Shown piece by piece: positions 4,331 through 7,520 of a stretch of DNA of 7,520 nucleotides. Within the stretch, counting starts at the first letter, position 1. Each line of letters begins with the position of its first letter. Source of the stretch: an uncultured Clostridia bacterium. GTDB lineage: Bacteria; Bacillota; Clostridia; Oscillospirales; Ruminococcaceae. The translations under genes and the position numbers were made by a program. The stretch lies in assembly GCA_945910715.1 (NCBI GenBank), contig CAMDZU010000058.1, forward strand, positions 1 to 7,520, written 5' to 3'. The notes beneath the pieces are model-generated. The model worked only from the letters and a program-made list of their open reading frames with translations. It did not search any database and was not told the DNA's origin.

Positions 4331-7300
4331 ATGGCAGATAAATTTTCGCTTGATGATATTCTTGCAGAGGTTGATAAAAAGAAAAAGAAAAGCGGCTCCG
4401 CCAACAACGAGGAGCTGTCCGTCACCTCTATTTTATCGGGAGAGGAAATACGGGAAAAGGCTGAAAGCGCTCCTGTCGGGGAGGATTCCTCGGAGGAATC
4501 GGAAATTGCGGAAAACGACGTTCCCCTTTCCGAAAGCATTGCAAAGAAAACAAGGGAGGAACGCCTTGAAGAGCTGGAGGCTCTTGCAAGGGACTTTAAT
4601 CTTGATAAAGGGGAAAAATCCGCCAAAAAAGAAGAAACGGATTTTGAGGACGAGGACGATGAAGACCGGGACGAGCCCGAAGTTAAGCCTGTAAAAAAGA
4701 AAAAGACCAAATCCGCCGGCTTTTTCGGAAAGCTTGGCAAAAAGGAGAAAAAGCCCTCAAAGCCTGCGGCGGCTGTTTCACACAGCGAGGACGAGGACGA
4801 CGAAAAGCCCTTTGCGCCCGATTTTTCGCCCGAATTTGAGGACGACAACGACAACAGCTACGAAATTGACGATACGGAAATAGATACGGAAAAGCTTTTC
4901 GGCAGGAAAAAGGAAGCTCCCCAAAGCAATGAGCCTGTACTGGTTTCGCTGCCCAAAAAGTCAAAGCCGAAGGCCCCCGTCAATCCCGAAAAGGAAAGGG
5001 AGCGCCTTTTAAGCCGTGACGTAGCGGCGGAGGAATCGGACGAGCAGCTTGACTCCCTTAACCCCTACGAGCTTAAGGAAAAGGAAAAAGCGGACTCCAT
5101 AAGCAAAATCGCCGCAAATACTCTTTCGGGAGATACCATAGGAATTGCAGGCAACGAGCTTAAATCCCTTTCCAGAAACGAAAAAAACGCAGTCACCAAC
5201 GAGGTGACAATGGTTATCAAGGACAAAAAGCCTGCGGAAAACGCTCCCCATAAGGACGATGACACCGCCGAAATTGTAAGAGAGTACAAAAAAGGCGAAA
5301 GCACAGGACTTTTCGAGGCGGCAGACAGAGAAAAGCGCTCCACAACCGCCCTTGTTGACAGCATAAACAGAAGCCTTGCCAAAAAGCGTGAGGAAAATAT
5401 TGCGGCAAGTCAGCCCATTTCCATAACCGAAAGCACCACAGCCGAGGTGAAAACTCCGACTCTGGGGCTTAACATCGACTATGAAAAGCAGATAATTCCC
5501 GACACGGGAGCAATTCCGCCCATTGACGAATTTGCGGTAAGCGAAGCGAAAATCCGTGAGCTTAAGCGCAAGAGAAAGCGCAAGATAAGCGAATTTGTCC
5601 TTGAGGACATTGACGACAGCGACGACCCTGACGAGGAGAACGAGGAGGAAGCTGCTGCCGAGGAAACACCCGATTTCGATACCTACGACGGTGCGGAGCA
5701 GATCCGCTCCGACCTTAACGAATCCCACAGGTCCCTGCGTATGCGGTTTGTACTGCTGCTTATTCTCTGCGCTGTTGTGGGCATTGTGGCTTTCGCCTCC
5801 GATTTCGGAAACGGTCTTGGCATTGAGCTTTTCGGCGCTGATATTTTCAGCCAGCGCTTTGTTTCAAAGGAAAACTCGGGCTTTATCTACTTCAACCTTA
5901 TTGCCGGAGTAGCAGGTCTTGCAATCTGCACCACCGTTGTGATAAACGGCTTTGGCAAGCTGTTCAGAGGCAAGGCGGACTGCGACTCTATCTGCGCTCT
6001 TACAGCGACGGTTTCTGTGCTGGGTGCGCTTATTCACCTTGAAAACCCCGATTATCTCCAGCGCAGCAAGGCTTATCTTTATATTGCGGTAGGTCTTTTC
6101 TCCCTGCTTTTCAACACCGTGGGCAAGCTGTCCATGATTGTCCGTGCAAAACGGAATTTCGACTTTATTTCGGGAGATCACGACAAATATTACGCCTATA
6201 TGGTTGAAAACGAACAGCAGGCGGAGGCAATCACTAAGGGCGTTGTAAGCGACATTCCCGCCCTTGTTTCAATGAGAAAAACCGAATTTCTCACCGACTT
6301 CCTCAAAACAAGCTACTGCACCGACAAGGCGGACAAACTTTGCCGCTATCTTACACCTGCCGCTTTCATTTTTGCGGTTATTGTGGGAGTACTGGCTTAT
6401 TTCCTGCCAAACGGCATTGAGGGTATGGAAAACAACCCCTACTGGGCGATTACCGCCGCTTTGGGCACATTGTCCGTTCTGTCCCCCTTCTCCATAATGC
6501 TTATTGTAAATCACCCACTTGCAATGGCGTCAAAAGCCCTTTCCAAGAGCAATTCCGCTGTGCTTGGCTACGGCGCTGTTGAGCAATTCAGCGGCACAAA
6601 CTGCGTTACCGTGGACGCAAGAAGCCTTTTCCCTGCAGGAAGCATTGCCTGCACAAGCATGAAGCCCTGTCACCCTGCAAATTCCGTCAACAACATTGCC
6701 CTTGACCAGGCGATAATTCTTGCGGCAAGCCTTGCCATAAAGAGCGGCTCGGTAATGTCCAATATGTTCGAGAATATGATCAACCGCAAGGAAGAGCTGC
6801 TTGTTCCCGTGGAAAACTGCGTTTACGAGGACAATATGGGCGTAATGGGCTGGTACGGCACAAAACGTCTTATTTTAGGCAACAGAGAGCAGATGAAGCA
6901 CCACGACATAAAGGTTCCCGACCTTAACAAGACAAGAAAATACCGCACGGAAAACACGGAATTCGTGTATCTTGCGGTAGGCGGCGAGCTGGTTATAATG
7001 TTCCTTATCGAAATGGCTGCAAACGCTGAAATAAAGGCGCTTTTGCATGAAATGGACAGCAGAGGCATTTCAATTGCTGTCAAGACCACCGACTCAATCG
7101 TAACTGTGGGCAAGCTTGCGGACGTTTTCGACATTTCGCCAGAAATGATAAGGATTCTCCCGTACTCGCTCCACGAGCAGTTTGACGACTGCTCACGCTA
7201 TACCTCCAGAGGCTCGGGAGCAATTTCCTGCGACAAAACCTTTACCTCCTTTGCAAGAGCGGTTCTTGCCGCCAAAAAGCTGAACAAGAGCATAAACATA

Positions 7301-7462
7301 GGCACCTGCGTAATGCTCGGCGGTCTTTTCTTCGGAGCGCTGCTTGCGGTTATTTTCGCTCTCTTCGTCAAGACGGATATGTTCAGTCCGTCCGCTATAA
7401 TTATTTACAACGTTATATGTATGGCGGTAACACTCCTTGCGCAGCGCTTTATGAGGTATTAA
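4331..7462 (+). CDS. Large membrane protein: disordered N-terminal region fused to a degenerate P1B-type ATPase-like module (probable pseudoenzyme)
   Basis: The protein has 1043 residues. Residues 1-470 are charged and low-complexity, with no hydrophobic segment: FSLDDILAEVDKKKKK at the start, Asp/Glu runs around residues 105-185, and KRKRKRK at 412-418 followed by another acidic run. The rest follows the layout of a heavy-metal P-type ATPase. Predicted membrane segments are about 472-490, 517-538, 551-570, 582-604, 674-692, 704-726, 992-1013 and 1020-1038. Loop signatures align too: TDKADKLCRYLTP (664-676) with the AD.....P after the actuator domain, GYGAVEQ (746-752) with GGEALE, D762 with the phosphorylated Asp, MGVMGWYGTKRLILGNREQM (836-855) with the nucleotide-domain GxG...VLxGN block, and KTTD (918-921) with LTGD. 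Missing or changed: CPC is SPF (718-720), DKTGT is DARSL (762-766), no TGES, no GDGxND, no HP motif. It is thus unlikely to pump ions. Translation probably uses GGGGG at 4321-4325, a weak site. Gene reality is near certain; the P-type relationship is my alignment from memory of family consensus. Confidence 0.85.
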   Translation: MADKFSLDDILAEVDKKKKKSGSANNEELSVTSILSGEEIREKAESAPVGEDSSEESEIAENDVPLSESIAKKTREERLEELEALARDFNLDKGEKSAKKEETDFEDEDDEDRDEPEVKPVKKKKTKSAGFFGKLGKKEKKPSKPAAAVSHSEDEDDEKPFAPDFSPEFEDDNDNSYEIDDTEIDTEKLFGRKKEAPQSNEPVLVSLPKKSKPKAPVNPEKERERLLSRDVAAEESDEQLDSLNPYELKEKEKADSISKIAANTLSGDTIGIAGNELKSLSRNEKNAVTNEVTMVIKDKKPAENAPHKDDDTAEIVREYKKGESTGLFEAADREKRSTTALVDSINRSLAKKREENIAASQPISITESTTAEVKTPTLGLNIDYEKQIIPDTGAIPPIDEFAVSEAKIRELKRKRKRKISEFVLEDIDDSDDPDEENEEEAAAEETPDFDTYDGAEQIRSDLNESHRSLRMRFVLLLILCAVVGIVAFASDFGNGLGIELFGADIFSQRFVSKENSGFIYFNLIAGVAGLAICTTVVINGFGKLFRGKADCDSICALTATVSVLGALIHLENPDYLQRSKAYLYIAVGLFSLLFNTVGKLSMIVRAKRNFDFISGDHDKYYAYMVENEQQAEAITKGVVSDIPALVSMRKTEFLTDFLKTSYCTDKADKLCRYLTPAAFIFAVIVGVLAYFLPNGIEGMENNPYWAITAALGTLSVLSPFSIMLIVNHPLAMASKALSKSNSAVLGYGAVEQFSGTNCVTVDARSLFPAGSIACTSMKPCHPANSVNNIALDQAIILAASLAIKSGSVMSNMFENMINRKEELLVPVENCVYEDNMGVMGWYGTKRLILGNREQMKHHDIKVPDLNKTRKYRTENTEFVYLAVGGELVIMFLIEMAANAEIKALLHEMDSRGISIAVKTTDSIVTVGKLADVFDISPEMIRILPYSLHEQFDDCSRYTSRGSGAISCDKTFTSFARAVLAAKKLNKSINIGTCVMLGGLFFGALLAVIFALFVKTDMFSPSAIIIYNVICMAVTLLAQRFMRY

Positions 7463-7465
7463 GGT

Positions 7466-7485
7466 AGGGGCTGCTCGCCCCTTTT
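7466..7485 (+). terminator. Rho-independent terminator closing the rlmB unit
   Basis: AGGGGC (7466-7471) pairs with GCCCCT (7477-7482) around a five-base TGCTC loop and continues into TTT. It lies 4 bases after the TAA stop. In the remaining 35 bases to the window end I see no gene start. CCCCTTT (7478-7484) could also pair with AAAGGGG (7509-7515) in an alternative fold. Confidence 0.8.
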
Positions 7486-7520
7486 GGATTTACCCTCGCT
7501 ATGGGCGGAAAGGGGTTGCC

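Noticed and set aside
4132..4854. 240-residue Ser-rich reverse-strand open frame
   Set aside because: The Ser/Phe runs are the mirror of Glu, Asp and Lys codons in the disordered N-terminus of the membrane protein. It also overlaps the conserved end of rlmB.
5009..5728. 239-residue reverse-strand open frame
   Set aside because: It is antisense to the charged region of the large membrane protein, with no family match and no convincing ribosome site or promoter noticed.
4331..7462. Calling the large protein a functional heavy-metal transporting ATPase
   Set aside because: The TGES, CPC, DKTGT and GDGxND signatures are all absent or altered, so a transport annotation would be misleading.

Overview
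The window reads as a chromosomal segment of a Gram-positive anaerobe of the class Clostridia, most likely in the Ruminococcaceae/Oscillospiraceae. This is an inference from mid-GC coding style, strong AGGAGG-type ribosome sites, consensus sigma-A promoters, hairpin-plus-U-tract terminators and the family make-up. All five genes lie on the + strand and fill almost the whole window. No gap exceeds 300 bases, and there are no tRNA, rRNA, CRISPR or insertion-sequence features.

Layout. Bases 1-2067 are the 3' part of a SecA-family preprotein translocase ATPase, open at the left edge and without its Walker A region. It diverges from the housekeeping SecA at several conserved positions and lacks the C-terminal zinc tail, so it looks like an accessory SecA2-type paralogue. 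A textbook TTGACA-17-TATAAT promoter (2085-2113) then starts a unit encoding an unrecognised 95-residue protein (2169-2456), closed by a strong hairpin terminator (2475-2511). A nucleotidyltransferase of the aminoglycoside 6-adenylyltransferase (ANT(6)) family follows at 2544-3383, then a second, short terminator (3396-3414). An extended -10 promoter (3419-3447) drives a two-gene unit: the 23S rRNA ribose methyltransferase gene rlmB (3494-4318) and, 12 bases later, a 1043-residue membrane protein (4331-7462), which is closed by a third terminator.

The most unusual item is that last gene. Its N-terminal 470 residues are a charged, apparently disordered region. Its C-terminal 570 residues have the topology and residue spacing of a P1B-type (heavy-metal) P-type ATPase: eight predicted membrane segments grouped 4+2+2, with relics of the actuator, phosphorylation and nucleotide-binding domains. 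Almost every catalytic signature is altered or missing: CPC reads SPF, DKTGT reads DARSL, and no TGES or GDGxND motif is visible. I read it as a P-type ATPase pseudoenzyme recruited as a membrane scaffold or sensor. The function is unknown.

The genes do not form one obvious pathway. RlmB and the pseudo-ATPase share a transcript. The SecA2-like protein and the pseudo-ATPase both carry acidic stretches next to a GFF[A/G]KL-type basic amphipathic segment, which is a weak hint that both act at the membrane surface.
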